Source of the DNA: Nocardia sp. CDC159
GTDB taxonomy: Bacteria > Actinomycetota > Actinomycetes > Mycobacteriales > Mycobacteriaceae
Direction of reading: 5' to 3'
NCBI RefSeq assembly: GCF_023740735.1
Contig: NZ_JAMRXH010000005.1
Span: 372,001-436,000 of the forward strand
DNA length: 64,000 bases
Shown: one piece after another, positions 41,013 to 50,739 of the stretch
How positions within the stretch are numbered: the stretch's first letter is position 1
Layout of the letters: each line of letters starts with the position of its first letter
The notes under the pieces: model-generated
Databases searched by the model: none
Told to the model about the DNA's origin: nothing
What the model saw: only the letters and a program-made list of their open reading frames with translations
Translations under genes and position numbers: made by a program

Positions 41013-41786
41013 ATGCAGCGTGTCCCCAATGCGATCCAGTTCACAACGCTGGCCGCCGACGACCTGGTGCGGTTGTACGCCTATCCGACGCGGCTCGAAT
41101 CTCCGTGGATCCGAGTGAACTTCGTGTCGAGTATCGACGGTGCGATGACGCTGGACGGGCGGTCCGGGGCCCTGGGCGGACCGGCCGACAAGACCGTCTT
41201 CGGAATTCTGCGCGATCTCGCCGACGTGGTGCTGGTCGGCGCGGGCACCGTGCGCACGGAGAACTACGGCGGCGCCCGCACCGACAGCTTCCGGCGCATC
41301 CGGCTGTTCCACCACGGCCTGGGCGGGGCGCAGGACGGGGCGGCGCCGCCGATCGCGGTCGTCACCGCGAGCGCGGCACTGGACCCGGCCGCGCGGCTGT
41401 TCACCGACACCAGCCGCCCGCCGATCGTGCTCACCACCGCCGCCGCGCCCGCCGAGCGCAAGCACGCGCTGGCCGCCGCGGGCGCCGAGGTACTCGAGGT
41501 GGGCGAGACGACGGTGCCCGCCGCGGGCATCCGCGCCGCCCTCGCCGAGCGCGGGCTGCTGCGGGTGCTGTGCGAGGGCGGGCCCTCGCTGTTCGGCGAG
41601 CTGATCGTCGCCGAGGCCGTTGACGAGCTGTGCCTGACCGTGTCGCCGCTGCTGGTCGGCGGTACCGCGGGTCGAATCGCGGTGTCGCCCAATGCCTTGC
41701 CGACCCCGATGCGGTTGTGGCACGCCCTGCTCGACGACGACGGCACGGTGCTGACCCGCTGGAAACGCGGGCACACCCAGAGCTGA
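41013..41786 (+). CDS. RibD-C-type pyrimidine/dihydrofolate reductase-like protein
   Basis: 257 aa. It has the dihydrofolate-reductase-like fold of the RibD C-terminal domain: WIRVNFVSSIDGAMTLDGRSGALG, DVVLVGAGTVRTENYGG, LCEGGPSLFGELI and LCLTVSPLLVGG. There is no N-terminal deaminase domain, so it is not the full bifunctional RibD. The M. tuberculosis counterpart is Rv2671, reported to have reductase activity able to act on dihydrofolate. NADPH-dependent, cytosolic. Confidence 0.85.
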   Translation: MQRVPNAIQFTTLAADDLVRLYAYPTRLESPWIRVNFVSSIDGAMTLDGRSGALGGPADKTVFGILRDLADVVLVGAGTVRTENYGGARTDSFRRIRLFHHGLGGAQDGAAPPIAVVTASAALDPAARLFTDTSRPPIVLTTAAAPAERKHALAAAGAEVLEVGETTVPAAGIRAALAERGLLRVLCEGGPSLFGELIVAEAVDELCLTVSPLLVGGTAGRIAVSPNALPTPMRLWHALLDDDGTVLTRWKRGHTQS

Positions 41787-41818
41787 ATCGGCCCGGCGAA
41801 CCTGGCAGGCTGTAGCGC

Positions 41819-43375
41819 ATGCGCTGGAGTCGGGCCGCCCTGCTGGTGTCGTCATCGCTGACGGTTGTCCTCACCGCCGCCTGCGGTGCGGGCCCGTCGA
41901 ACCGGCCCGGCGTGGCCGTGGAGCGGCCGCACGAGGCCGCAGCGCCCGCGACCACCTCGACCGCCCCCGCCCCGCCCGCGCTGGAGCTGCCCAAGACCGA
42001 TCTGCGCTGGCGCGACTGCGCGGCGACGACGTTCGACAAGCTGGGGCTGGGCGCGCCGCCCGCCGGGGTGGTCTTCGAATGCGCCGAATACTCCACGCCC
42101 ATCGATGCGGGTGGTTCGGTGCTCGGCACCTTCCGCACCGCGGCCACCCGCGCCAAACTGGCGAACACCCCCGCCGACGCGCCACCTGTGGTGCTGACCT
42201 CCGGTGGTGATCGCTCCTCCACCGCGACCCTCGCCGGACTGGCCGCCGGGCCGAATTCGGCGGTGCTGGCGGCACATCCGGTGGTGGCGGTGGATCGGCG
42301 CGGGCTGGGCGGGTCGCAGGCGATCGAGTGCATGCCCTTCGAGTCCCGCCGCGGCATGACCGACGCCGGTCAGTTCGCCGCGGGCGATCCGATCGAGGCG
42401 ATGATGAAGTTCAGCCAGGACGCCACGGTCGCCTGCCAGGACTTCCTGCAGCCGTATCAGCGCACCTTCGACGCGCCGCACGCCGCCGACGACATCGAAC
42501 AGCTGCGCAAGCAGTGGCAGGTCGATCGGATCGCGCTCGTCGGGACCGGCAGCGGTGCCCGGGTCGCGCTCAGTTACGCCGCCAAGTACGGCGACCATCT
42601 GGCCCGGCTGATCATGGACGCCCCGCAGGCGGTCGACGCCGATGCGGTCACCCGCGCCGAACAGCGGGTCCGGGGAGCGGAGGCGGCGCTGGACGGATTC
42701 GCGCAGCGCTGCGCCGCGATGGGTTGCGCCCTCGGCGCCGATCCGCGCGGTGCGATCACCGAGCTGGTGAACCGGGCGCGCGGCGGCGGTCTGGGCGAGC
42801 TGTCCGCGGGCGCGCTGCTGACCGCAGTCTCCGCCTTCCTCGGCGATCCGCGCGCCGATCAGCCCGACCGAGTCGGCGAGCTCGCCGACGCGCTCGCGGC
42901 CGCCGGACGCGGCGATCGGCACCCGATCGGTCAACTCGTCCAGCGGGCTTCGGCGGCGATCGGCTCCGACGGGCAGTTCGTCACCCGGTGCAGCGACAAT
43001 CAGCAGCCCGCCACTCCCGACCGGGTCAGGGAGCTCGAAAGGGGCTGGGCCGCCCAGTATCCGGTATTCGGCCGGGACGCCGCGGTGCGGCTGATGACCT
43101 GCGCCGCCTGGCCGACGCCCAATCCGACCCAACTGCCGGACAAGTTGCCGCTGCCGGTGCTGCTGCTGGGCACCACGGCCGATCCGGTCACCGGCGGCGA
43201 GGCGCTGCCGACCGTGACCGGTGCGCTGGGCCGCGTGGGCGCGACCACGGCCACCGTGCGCTGGCAGGGCTGGGGCCATCCGGTGCTCACCCATTCCGGC
43301 TGCGCGCAGCAGGCCGTCGACGCATACCTGAAGGATGCGAAGCTGCCCGCCGACGGCACCGCCTGCCCCGCCTGA
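41819..43375 (+). CDS. Alpha/beta-hydrolase lipoprotein, TAP-like (Rv2672-type)
   Basis: 518 aa. The signal peptide has a lipobox (LTAAC, Cys at about 22), so the enzyme is membrane-tethered on the outside. The serine nucleophile lies in GTGSGARVALSYA (about residues 241-253). A TAP-like C-terminal end carries TADPVTGGEALP and a His in GHPVLTHSGC. It corresponds by position and size to M. tuberculosis Rv2672, annotated as a secreted protease. A peptidase or esterase role is likely; substrate unknown. Separated from aftC by under 100 bp. Confidence 0.82.
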   Translation: MRWSRAALLVSSSLTVVLTAACGAGPSNRPGVAVERPHEAAAPATTSTAPAPPALELPKTDLRWRDCAATTFDKLGLGAPPAGVVFECAEYSTPIDAGGSVLGTFRTAATRAKLANTPADAPPVVLTSGGDRSSTATLAGLAAGPNSAVLAAHPVVAVDRRGLGGSQAIECMPFESRRGMTDAGQFAAGDPIEAMMKFSQDATVACQDFLQPYQRTFDAPHAADDIEQLRKQWQVDRIALVGTGSGARVALSYAAKYGDHLARLIMDAPQAVDADAVTRAEQRVRGAEAALDGFAQRCAAMGCALGADPRGAITELVNRARGGGLGELSAGALLTAVSAFLGDPRADQPDRVGELADALAAAGRGDRHPIGQLVQRASAAIGSDGQFVTRCSDNQQPATPDRVRELERGWAAQYPVFGRDAAVRLMTCAAWPTPNPTQLPDKLPLPVLLLGTTADPVTGGEALPTVTGALGRVGATTATVRWQGWGHPVLTHSGCAQQAVDAYLKDAKLPADGTACPA

Positions 43376-43471
43376 GCGGTGATACGGGTCGACGGCGAAA
43401 AGTGTCCTGCGGCACGCCCCGACGGCGGGTCCGCGCAACCACCGGCGGGCTTTCCGGTGTACCGTGCCCCA

Positions 43472-44785
43472 GTGTTGTTTCGTCAGCTCGAGCCACGCAC
43501 CGCTCGCACGACCGCCGAGGTCTTGAACTTCGCCCTGTGGCCGTTCGCGATCATGACCGTGCTGCACCAGGTGTTCGTGAAGGCCACCAACTTCACCATC
43601 ACCGACGACTTCGCGCCGGTCTACCGCGCCTCGCTGGCGTTCCTGAACAACCGCGCCGTCTACAACGAGAACTTCGACTACGTCGATCCGCACTACCTCT
43701 ACCCGCCCAGCGGGACGCTGCTGATCGCGCCGCTGGCGATCATCGACCCCGAGAAGTCCAAGTGGTGCTTCATGGGGCTCAACGCGCTGGCCATCGTCCT
43801 GGCCTGGTATCTGCTGCTGCGGCTGTTCAAGTTCCGGATCTCCTCGCCGGTCGCGCCGCTGCTGTTGCTGCTGATGTTCGCCTCCGAAACCGTCATCAAC
43901 ACACTGGCTTTCGGCAATGTGAACGGCTGCCTGCTGCTGGCCGAGGTGGTGTTCATCCATCTGCTGCTGCGGCGGCGCGATGTGCTCGCCGGTCTGGTGA
44001 TGGGGCTGACGATCGCGGTCAAGCCGACGCTGTCGCCGATGCTGCTGATTCCGATCATGCGCAAGCAGTGGACCGTGCTGATCACCTCGCTGGCCGTACC
44101 CGTCGTCCTCAATGCCATCGCCTGGCCGCTCATCAAGGATCCGATGGACTTCGTGCGCCGGACGCTGCCCTACCTCATGAAGAACCGCGACTACTTCAAC
44201 AGCGCGATCGTGGGCAACGCCAGCTATTACGGTCTGCCGGTATGGCTGATCTGGGGCATTCGGATCGTCATGGGCGTGCTGGTGCTGATCTCGCTGTGGC
44301 TGCTGTACCGGTACTACCGCGACGACGAACTGTTCTTCGTGTGCACCGTGTCGGGGGTCGTTCTGACCGCGCTGTTCCTGCTGTCGGGCCTGGGGCAGCA
44401 GTACTACTCGATGATGCTGTTCCCGTTTCTGATGACCGTGGCACTGCGCAATTCGGTGCTGCGCAACTGGCCCGCCTGGCTGGCGATCTTCGGCTTCATG
44501 ACCTACGACAAGTGGCTGCTGGATCACTGGCAGAGCACCGGGCGCGCGCTGGAGTATCTGCGGGTCACCTTCGGCTGGGGTCTGCTGCTGATCGTGGTGT
44601 TCTGCGTGCTGGGCGACCGCTATCTGGCCGCGCGGCGCGAGGGACGCCTCGATCAGGGCATCGAACCCGCGTTCCTGCTCGGCACCACCGATCGCCATGC
44701 CTGGAATGCCGACGCGCCGCCCGCCCGCAACGGCACCCAGCCCGCCGCCGAGGCCGCGAAAAGCCAAGCGGGCGTGCTCGGTTAG
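43472..44785 (+). CDS. aftC: Alpha-(1,3)-arabinofuranosyltransferase AftC
   Basis: 437 aa from GTG 43472, which gives the length expected for AftC (about 433 aa); an earlier in-frame GTG at 43379 would add a non-conserved N-terminus. Around ten hydrophobic segments follow the first loop, which carries the acidic ITDDFAPVYRASLAF of GT-C/GT87 transferases and DPHYLYPPSG. The enzyme uses decaprenyl-phosphoarabinose to add 3,5-branch points in arabinogalactan and lipoarabinomannan. Neighbours match M. tuberculosis Rv2673. Confidence 0.85.
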   Translation: MLFRQLEPRTARTTAEVLNFALWPFAIMTVLHQVFVKATNFTITDDFAPVYRASLAFLNNRAVYNENFDYVDPHYLYPPSGTLLIAPLAIIDPEKSKWCFMGLNALAIVLAWYLLLRLFKFRISSPVAPLLLLLMFASETVINTLAFGNVNGCLLLAEVVFIHLLLRRRDVLAGLVMGLTIAVKPTLSPMLLIPIMRKQWTVLITSLAVPVVLNAIAWPLIKDPMDFVRRTLPYLMKNRDYFNSAIVGNASYYGLPVWLIWGIRIVMGVLVLISLWLLYRYYRDDELFFVCTVSGVVLTALFLLSGLGQQYYSMMLFPFLMTVALRNSVLRNWPAWLAIFGFMTYDKWLLDHWQSTGRALEYLRVTFGWGLLLIVVFCVLGDRYLAARREGRLDQGIEPAFLLGTTDRHAWNADAPPARNGTQPAAEAAKSQAGVLG

Positions 44786-44805
44786 CCGCGCATTAGACTC
44801 GGCTC

Positions 44806-45249
44806 ATGAGTTCCGACTCCGACACGTCCCTGCCCGCGCCGAAGATCCAGCTCACACCGCAGGAGTGGAAGGCGCGGCTGAGTCCCGAGGAGTACGCGGT
44901 GCTGCGCCAGGCGGGCACCGAGCGCGCGTTCACCGGCGAGTACACCGATACCGAAACCGAGGGTGTGTACGCGTGCCGGGCGTGCGGCGCGGAGCTGTTC
45001 CGCAGCACCGAGAAGTTCCATTCGCACTGCGGCTGGCCGTCGTTCTTCGATCCGGCGAAGTCCGAGGCGGTCCTGCTGCGCGAGGACAATTCGCTGGGCA
45101 TGCGACGGGTGGAGGTCCTGTGCGCCAACTGCCACAGCCATCTCGGCCACGTCTTCGAGGGCGAGGGCTATCCCACCCCCACCGACAAGCGGTACTGCAT
45201 CAACTCCATCGCGTTGCGTCTGCACCCCTCGGACGACGCATCGCGCTGA
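44806..45249 (+). CDS. msrB: Peptide-methionine (R)-S-oxide reductase MsrB
   Basis: 147 aa. Catalytic Cys131 in RYCINSIAL, conserved HSHCGWPSF, and two zinc-binding CxxC pairs (Cys57/60, Cys106/109) identify MsrB. It reduces the R-epimer of methionine sulphoxide in oxidised proteins. The short N-terminal addition has no signal. Follows aftC by 20 bp in the same direction, as in M. tuberculosis (Rv2673-Rv2674). Confidence 0.93.
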   Translation: MSSDSDTSLPAPKIQLTPQEWKARLSPEEYAVLRQAGTERAFTGEYTDTETEGVYACRACGAELFRSTEKFHSHCGWPSFFDPAKSEAVLLREDNSLGMRRVEVLCANCHSHLGHVFEGEGYPTPTDKRYCINSIALRLHPSDDASR

Positions 45250-45303
45250 GAACCCTACGGTGCGGGTCCTCGGGGTGCACGACCCGAATTACCGGGGCCG
45301 CGG

Positions 45304-45999
45304 TCAGGGCAGCGCCGTGATCAGCTGCTCGACCTCGACCCGCGGACCGGTGAAGAACGGGACCTCCTCGCGCACGTGCAGCCGGGCCTCGGTGGCGCGC
45401 AGATCGCGCATGAGGTCGACAATGCGGTGCAGTTCGGGGGCCTCGAAGGCGAGGATCCACTCGTAGTCGCCGAGGGCGAACGAGGAGACGGTATTGGCCC
45501 GCACGTCCGGATAGCCACGCGCGGCCTTGCCGTGGTCGGCCAGCATCTTGCGGCGCTCCTCGTCGGGCAGCAGGTACCACTCGTAGGACCGCACGAACGG
45601 GTAGACACAGATGTAGGCGCCCGGATCCTCACCGGCCAGGAACGCCGGGATGTGGCTCTTGTTGAATTCGGCCGGGCGGTGCAGCGCCGCGTTGCTCCAG
45701 ACCGGGGCGCTGGCCCGGCCCAGTTCGGTGGTGCGGCGGAAGTCGGCGTAGGCGGACTGCAGGTCCTCGATGCGCTCGGCGTGGGTCCAGATCATGAAGT
45801 CCGCGTCAGCCCGCATCCCGGCGACATCGTAGAGCCCGCGCACCACGACGCCCCGGTCGGCCAGGGAGTCGAAGAACGCTCGTGCCTCCTTGATCGCGGC
45901 CTCGCGGTCCTCGCCCAGCACGCCCGGTTGCACCTGGAACACCGAGAACATCAGGTAGCGAATGGTCGAGTTGAGAGCCTGATAGTCGAGTCGCGCCAT
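45304..45999 (-). CDS. hemQ: Coproheme decarboxylase HemQ (chlorite-dismutase family)
   Basis: 231 aa from ATG 45999. The ferredoxin-like repeats of the chlorite-dismutase family are recognisable: [24 protein letters not shown], the Tyr-containing [13 protein letters not shown] substrate loop, the haem-ligand region [14 protein letters not shown], and [28 protein letters not shown]. It converts coproheme III to haem b, the last step of the coproporphyrin pathway. Followed upstream by hemY and hemE in the same orientation, together covering late haem synthesis. Confidence 0.9.
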   Translation of the reverse strand: MARLDYQALNSTIRYLMFSVFQVQPGVLGEDREAAIKEARAFFDSLADRGVVVRGLYDVAGMRADADFMIWTHAERIEDLQSAYADFRRTTELGRASAPVWSNAALHRPAEFNKSHIPAFLAGEDPGAYICVYPFVRSYEWYLLPDEERRKMLADHGKAARGYPDVRANTVSSFALGDYEWILAFEAPELHRIVDLMRDLRATEARLHVREEVPFFTGPRVEVEQLITALP

Positions 46000-46173
46000 G
46001 GCTCCTATCGTGCCATCCGCGGCGTACCGGCCGCACAGCCGCACCCGGTCCGGACGGACACGCCGATGACGCGCCGCGATTTCGGCCGGAACGGGTGCGA
46101 GGGCTGGCGCGGAGCCCCTACTTGTCGGTGCCCTCTGTCACGCTGGCCCCATGACATCGAGTGGGGGAGCGAG

Positions 46174-47520
46174 TCAGGGCCGGGAGCCGAGAATCCGTTG
46201 TGCCGCAGCGGTTCCGGTGGCGGCGCAGGCGGGGACGCCGACGCCGTGCAGATATGCGCCCGCGACGGCGAGACCGGGCAGTTCGGCAACGGCGGCCTCG
46301 ATCGCCGCGACGCGGTCGACGTGGCCGGGTGCGTACTGCGGCAGCCCGCCGCGCCAGCGCTGGACCACCGCGGTCATGGGCTCGATGCGCAGGCCGGTGA
46401 CGGTGGCGAGATCGGCGGTGGCGGCGCTGATCAGTTCGTCGTCGGACCACGACAGCGGGGCGTCGTCGCCGAAACGGCCGAACGAGGCGCGCACCAGGGC
46501 GATTTCGCGCTGGGCCAGATGGGTCCATTTGCGGCTGGACAGGGTGAACGCCTTGGCGCGCAGGGGTTCCCGGGTGGCGACGAGGATGCCGGAATTGTGC
46601 GGCAGCGGAGTGTCGGCGGGCAGGGCCAGGGCGACCACGGCGGAGGAGGCGAGCTGGATGTGCGCGGCCGCGCGAGACGCCTCCGGTGCGGCCGTCGCCA
46701 GCAGTCGCGCGGTCACCGGGGCGGGTGTCGCCAGGATCACGGCGTCGACCTCGCCGACCGGGTCCACCCGCCAGCCGTGGGTGGTGCGCGCCAGAGTCGT
46801 TGTGGCCGTTGCGGTGCACAGCTTCGGCGCGGCGGCGTCGAGCAGCGCGTCGAGCAGGACGCGGTATCCATCGCGGATGCCACCGAACACCGGTGCGGTC
46901 GAGGGCGGCGGGAGGGCGTCGGCGACGGCCCGGGTCAGGCTCGCAGCGCCGTCGTCGAGCGCGGCGGCCAGGGTGGGCAGGGCGGCGCGCACGCCGATCG
47001 TGTCGGCGAGCCCGGCGTATACGCCGCCGAGCAGCGGATCGACGCTGCGGCGCACGACCTGTTCGCCGAACCGGTCGGCCACCAGTTCCCCGACCGAGAC
47101 GTCGCCGCCGCGTCGCCAGCGCAGCGGCCGGTTCGGTTCGTCGGCGATCCGGGCCAGCGTCGCCTCGTCGACCAGTTCGGCGACCGGCTCGGGACCCGCG
47201 GGGATGCCCATGAGGGTACGCTCGGGAAGCGGATGCGCCGCACCGTGCGACCAGATCAGCGGGCGCAGCCCGGCCGGAGACACCAGCTGGTCCTCGAGAC
47301 CCAATTCCCGCAGCAGCGCCGGGATCTCGGGCCGTCGGCCCACGAAGGCCTCGGCGCCCAGATCCACCGGATCCCCGCCGATCTCACCGGTGTACAGAAT
47401 TCCGCCGATCCGCTCGGCCCGTTCCACCAGGGTCAGCTCGAGCTCGGTTCCCAGCGCCGCCCGCAACCGATACGCCGCCACCAGTCCGCTGATCCCGCCA
47501 CCGACCACCGCGACCCGCAT
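46174..47520 (-). CDS. hemY: Coproporphyrinogen/protoporphyrinogen oxidase HemY
   Basis: 448 aa from ATG 47520, with GAGGAG upstream. FAD-binding VAVVGGGISGLVAAYRL at the N-terminus, substrate-binding middle region, and the C-terminal FAD segment GLAVAGAYLHGVGVPACAATG define an oxygen-dependent HemY/HemG-type oxidase. In actinobacteria it oxidises coproporphyrinogen III, feeding ferrochelatase and HemQ. It lies between hemQ and hemE, matching M. tuberculosis Rv2677c. Confidence 0.9.
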   Translation of the reverse strand: MRVAVVGGGISGLVAAYRLRAALGTELELTLVERAERIGGILYTGEIGGDPVDLGAEAFVGRRPEIPALLRELGLEDQLVSPAGLRPLIWSHGAAHPLPERTLMGIPAGPEPVAELVDEATLARIADEPNRPLRWRRGGDVSVGELVADRFGEQVVRRSVDPLLGGVYAGLADTIGVRAALPTLAAALDDGAASLTRAVADALPPPSTAPVFGGIRDGYRVLLDALLDAAAPKLCTATATTTLARTTHGWRVDPVGEVDAVILATPAPVTARLLATAAPEASRAAAHIQLASSAVVALALPADTPLPHNSGILVATREPLRAKAFTLSSRKWTHLAQREIALVRASFGRFGDDAPLSWSDDELISAATADLATVTGLRIEPMTAVVQRWRGGLPQYAPGHVDRVAAIEAAVAELPGLAVAGAYLHGVGVPACAATGTAAAQRILGSRP

Positions 47521-47593
47521 CACCCGCTCCTCGTCCCGCGCCATCGCCACCTGTCCGCAACCTACCCCCGGCCCGATGACCGGCGGCCGCTGG

Positions 47594-48661
47594 TCACAGC
47601 GGGGCGGGCAGGCTGTGGATCAACTCGACCGTGGCGGTGATCACACCCGGATCGGTATCGGGCAGCACGCCGTGGCCGAGGTTGAAGATGTGGCCGGTCG
47701 CGCCGAGGGCCAGGGCCTCGTCGGCCTCGTGGGCGATGCGGCGGACCTCGCGCTCGACGACGTCGGTCCCCGCGAACAGGGTGGCCGGATCGAGGTTGCC
47801 CTGCAACGCCTTCCCGGGACCGACCCGGCGCACGGCCTCGGTCAGCGGCACCCGCCAGTCGACGCCGACCACATCCGCGCCCGCCTCGCCCATCGCGCCC
47901 AGCAGCTCCCCGGTGCCGACGCCGAAATGGATGCGCGGCACCCCCGCCGCGGCCAGCTCGGCGAACACCCGCTCCGAATGCGGCAGCACGTAGTCGCGGT
48001 ACTGAGCCAGCGACAACGCACCGGCCCAGGAGTCGAACAGCTGCAGCGCGTCCACCCCCGCGGCCAGCTGGGCGCGCAGGAATTCGATGGTGATGTCGGT
48101 GAGCGCGCCGAGCAGAGCGTGCCAGGTGTCGGGAGCGCCGAGCATCATCGCCTTGGTGCGCTCGTGGTGGCGGCTCGGCCCGCCCTCGACAAGATAGGAG
48201 GCGAGTGTGAAAGGGGCCCCGGCGAATCCGATGAGCGGCGTATCCCCCAGCTCACCGACCAGCAGCCGCACCCCCTCGGCGACCGCACCCACCTCCTCGT
48301 GCCGCAACCGCGGCAAGGCACGCACGTCGTCGGTGGTACGCACCGGCTGAGCCACCACCGGCCCGACCCCCGCCACGATATCCAGATCGATACCCGCCGC
48401 CTTCAGCGGAACCACGATGTCGGAGAACAGGATCGCCGCATCCACCCCGTGCCGCCGAATCGGCTGCATGGTGATCTCACACACCAGCTCCGGGTTGAAG
48501 CAGGACTCCAACATCCCCACCCCGGCCCGCACCTCCCGATACTCGGGCAACGACCGCCCGGCCTGCCGCATGAACCAAACGGGACGCCGCCTGGGCGTGC
48601 CGCCGGTGGCGGCAGCGAGAAACGGCGCATCGGACAACCGGCGGCGGGTAGGAGTGCTCAT
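47594..48661 (-). CDS. hemE: Uroporphyrinogen decarboxylase HemE
   Basis: 355 aa from ATG 48661; three extra codons are possible from 48670. Signature sequences [17 protein letters not shown] and [16 protein letters not shown] are intact, as is [13 protein letters not shown] with its catalytic aspartate. It decarboxylates uroporphyrinogen III to coproporphyrinogen III in the cytosol. First of the leftward hemE-hemY-hemQ series, divergent from the DUF3000 gene across about 130 bp. Confidence 0.93.
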   Translation of the reverse strand: MSTPTRRRLSDAPFLAAATGGTPRRRPVWFMRQAGRSLPEYREVRAGVGMLESCFNPELVCEITMQPIRRHGVDAAILFSDIVVPLKAAGIDLDIVAGVGPVVAQPVRTTDDVRALPRLRHEEVGAVAEGVRLLVGELGDTPLIGFAGAPFTLASYLVEGGPSRHHERTKAMMLGAPDTWHALLGALTDITIEFLRAQLAAGVDALQLFDSWAGALSLAQYRDYVLPHSERVFAELAAAGVPRIHFGVGTGELLGAMGEAGADVVGVDWRVPLTEAVRRVGPGKALQGNLDPATLFAGTDVVEREVRRIAHEADEALALGATGHIFNLGHGVLPDTDPGVITATVELIHSLPAPL

Positions 48662-48795
48662 CACGGCCATCGTATGCGCTCGCCAAGATCATCGGATCGC
48701 CCGGAGGTCGGGCCCGACGCAATAAGGCGAAAACATCGAGCTCGACACCGCGCGCCTCCGCACGCGGGATGGCGTTCGGGTTTAGGTTCACAGAC

Positions 48796-49434
48796 GTGAC
48801 ACCGCTCGACTTCCGCGACGGCGCCGCACCGACCCCGGGCCCCGACAGCGAACCCGCCCAGTTTCGCGCCGCGGTCGATGCGATGGGCACCGCATCCGTG
48901 CATCCTCGGATCGAGCTCGCACCGATCCGGCCGCCGCAACGCCTCGCCCCCTATTCATACGCTATCGGGGCCGAGGTGAAACATCCGGACACGAATGTGA
49001 TTCCGGTGGATTCGGAGGGGGACGCGTTCGGACGGCTGATCCTGCTGCACGACCCGAACGGGCACGAGGCCTGGCACGGCGTATTCCGGCTCGTCGCGTA
49101 CATCCAGGCCGATATCGATGCCGCCCTGGCGGGTGATCCGCTGCTACCGGAGGTCGCGTGGAGCTGGCTGGTGGACGCGCTGGAATCGCGGGGGGAATCG
49201 TTCACCGCGTTGGGTGGGACGGTCACCTCGACCAGTTCGGTCCGCTACGGCGACATCGCCGGACCGCCGCGCGCCTATCAACTGGAGCTGCGGGCCTCGT
49301 GGACGGTGGGATCGACACGACTCGGACCGCATGTGGAGGCATTCTGCGAAGTTCTGGCCTATGCGGCGGGTTTGCCACCCGCGGGCATTACTCATTTGAG
49401 GCCGCGTCCGCAGATTGCCGACGACCGGTTCTGA
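48796..49434 (+). CDS. DUF3000 protein
   Basis: 212 aa from GTG 48796; an ATG at 48769 would add nine residues. The GTG is preceded by TAGGTT with 7 bp between, which would fit a leaderless transcript starting at the codon. The protein is the actinobacterial DUF3000 family (Rv2680 in M. tuberculosis): FRAAVDAMGTASVHPRIELAPIRPPQRLAPYSYAIGAEV, then a conserved WSWLVDAL and a SSVRYGDI strand. Function unknown; always near rnd and hemE. Confidence 0.8.
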   Translation: MTPLDFRDGAAPTPGPDSEPAQFRAAVDAMGTASVHPRIELAPIRPPQRLAPYSYAIGAEVKHPDTNVIPVDSEGDAFGRLILLHDPNGHEAWHGVFRLVAYIQADIDAALAGDPLLPEVAWSWLVDALESRGESFTALGGTVTSTSSVRYGDIAGPPRAYQLELRASWTVGSTRLGPHVEAFCEVLAYAAGLPPAGITHLRPRPQIADDRF

Positions 49435-49456
49435 CCGCAACGTAAAGTTCTGGGCT

Positions 49457-50731
49457 ATGCCCGACGAGTCCGAGAATTTCCCGGGTGGGGTCGGGGGGAA
49501 TGCCACGGCCGTCCCCCTACTGACACCTGCCGACGGCGTGCCACCGGTACTGGACACCGCGGCGGAGATCGCCGACGCCGCCGAGCGGCTGGCCGCCGGC
49601 AGCGGTCCGCTCGCCGTGGACGCCGAGCGCGCCTCGGGTTTCCGGTATTCCAATCGCGCCTATCTGATCCAGTTGCGGCGCAAGGGTTCGGGCACCGTGC
49701 TCATCGACCCCATCCCGGTGGACGGGGCGCTGACGCCGCTGGCCGAGGTGATCAACGAGCTGGAGTGGGTGCTGCACTCCGCGGATCAGGATCTGCCCGG
49801 CCTGGCCGAGCTGGGGCTGCGGCCCGCGCGGCTGTTCGACACCGAATTGGGCGGTCGGCTGGCCGGTTTCGAGCGGGTGGGCCTGGCCGCGATGGTCGAA
49901 AAGCTGCTGGGCCGCGAATTGCGCAAGGGTCACGGCGCGGCGGACTGGTCGACCCGGCCGCTGCCCGCGGACTGGCTCAACTACGCCGCCCTGGACGTCG
50001 AATTGCTGCCGGAACTGCGCGACGCGGTCGCCGAGGTGCTGGCGGAGCAGGGCAAGACGGACTGGGCGGCACAGGAATTCGAGCACGTCCGCACCAGCGA
50101 ACCGGGCCCGCCCAAGGCCGAGCGCTGGCGGCGCACCTCCGGCATCCACACCCTGCGCCGCACCCGCCAGCTGGCGATCGTGCGCGAATTGTGGAACACC
50201 CGCGATCAATTGGCCCGCGGCCGCGATGTGGCCCCGGCGCGGATCCTGCCGGATTCGGCGATCATCGCGGCCGCCGAGGCGGATCCGAAATCCGTGGCGC
50301 AGCTGCGCGCTCTGCCGGTGTTCGGCGGCCCGCGCCAGCGCCGCTACTCGCGGGAGTGGTTGGGTGCCGTGGAACGCGCCCGCGCCCTGGCGGAATCCCA
50401 GCTGCCGACCCTGACCCAGCCCTACGACGGCCCGCCGCCGGTGAACCGCTGGGAGCGCCGTGATCCCGAGGCCGCCGGGCGCCTGACCGCCGCCCGCGCC
50501 GCCATGGCCGACCTGTCCGGTCGCTACACGATCCCGGTGGAGAATCTGCTCACCCCGGATCTGGTGCGCCGCCTGTGCTGGGACGGGCTGCCCGAATTCC
50601 GTTCCGGCGGTAGACCCGACGATCCGGAGCAGGCGATCGACGACTTCCTGAAGTCCGGCGGAGCCCGGCCGTGGCAACGCGAGCTGGCGGTGCCGCGCCT
50701 GGCGGAGGCTCTGTTCCCTCCGGCGTCCTAG
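49457..50731 (+). CDS. rnd: Ribonuclease D-like 3'-5' exonuclease
   Basis: 424 aa from ATG 49457. DEDD-type exonuclease motifs: PLAVDAERASGFRYSN (Exo I, Asp and Glu), the Exo II Asp in LHSADQDLPGL, and Exo III YAALDVELLPELRD. An HRDC-like region follows (HTLRRTRQLAIVRELWNTRDQLARGRD) and a C-terminal helical extension. It trims 3' ends of tRNA and other structured RNAs. 22 bp after the DUF3000 gene. The upstream TAAAGT may be a -10 element. Confidence 0.88.
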   Translation: MPDESENFPGGVGGNATAVPLLTPADGVPPVLDTAAEIADAAERLAAGSGPLAVDAERASGFRYSNRAYLIQLRRKGSGTVLIDPIPVDGALTPLAEVINELEWVLHSADQDLPGLAELGLRPARLFDTELGGRLAGFERVGLAAMVEKLLGRELRKGHGAADWSTRPLPADWLNYAALDVELLPELRDAVAEVLAEQGKTDWAAQEFEHVRTSEPGPPKAERWRRTSGIHTLRRTRQLAIVRELWNTRDQLARGRDVAPARILPDSAIIAAAEADPKSVAQLRALPVFGGPRQRRYSREWLGAVERARALAESQLPTLTQPYDGPPPVNRWERRDPEAAGRLTAARAAMADLSGRYTIPVENLLTPDLVRRLCWDGLPEFRSGGRPDDPEQAIDDFLKSGGARPWQRELAVPRLAEALFPPAS

Positions 50732-50739
50732 CGCGGCCG

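Noticed and set aside
41852..44767. A 971-codon open frame antisense to the hydrolase and aftC genes
   Set aside because: High GC leaves long antisense frames free of stops. Its translation is compositionally odd (Gln/His/Arg-rich) and the plus-strand genes have clear family motifs.
45255..45300. CGGGTC/GACCCG hairpin between msrB and hemQ
   Set aside because: Only 6 bp with a long loop; too weak to call a terminator in such GC-rich DNA.
46151..48799. An 882-codon plus-strand frame across hemY and hemE
   Set aside because: Ser/Arg-rich shadow of two well-recognised haem genes on minus.
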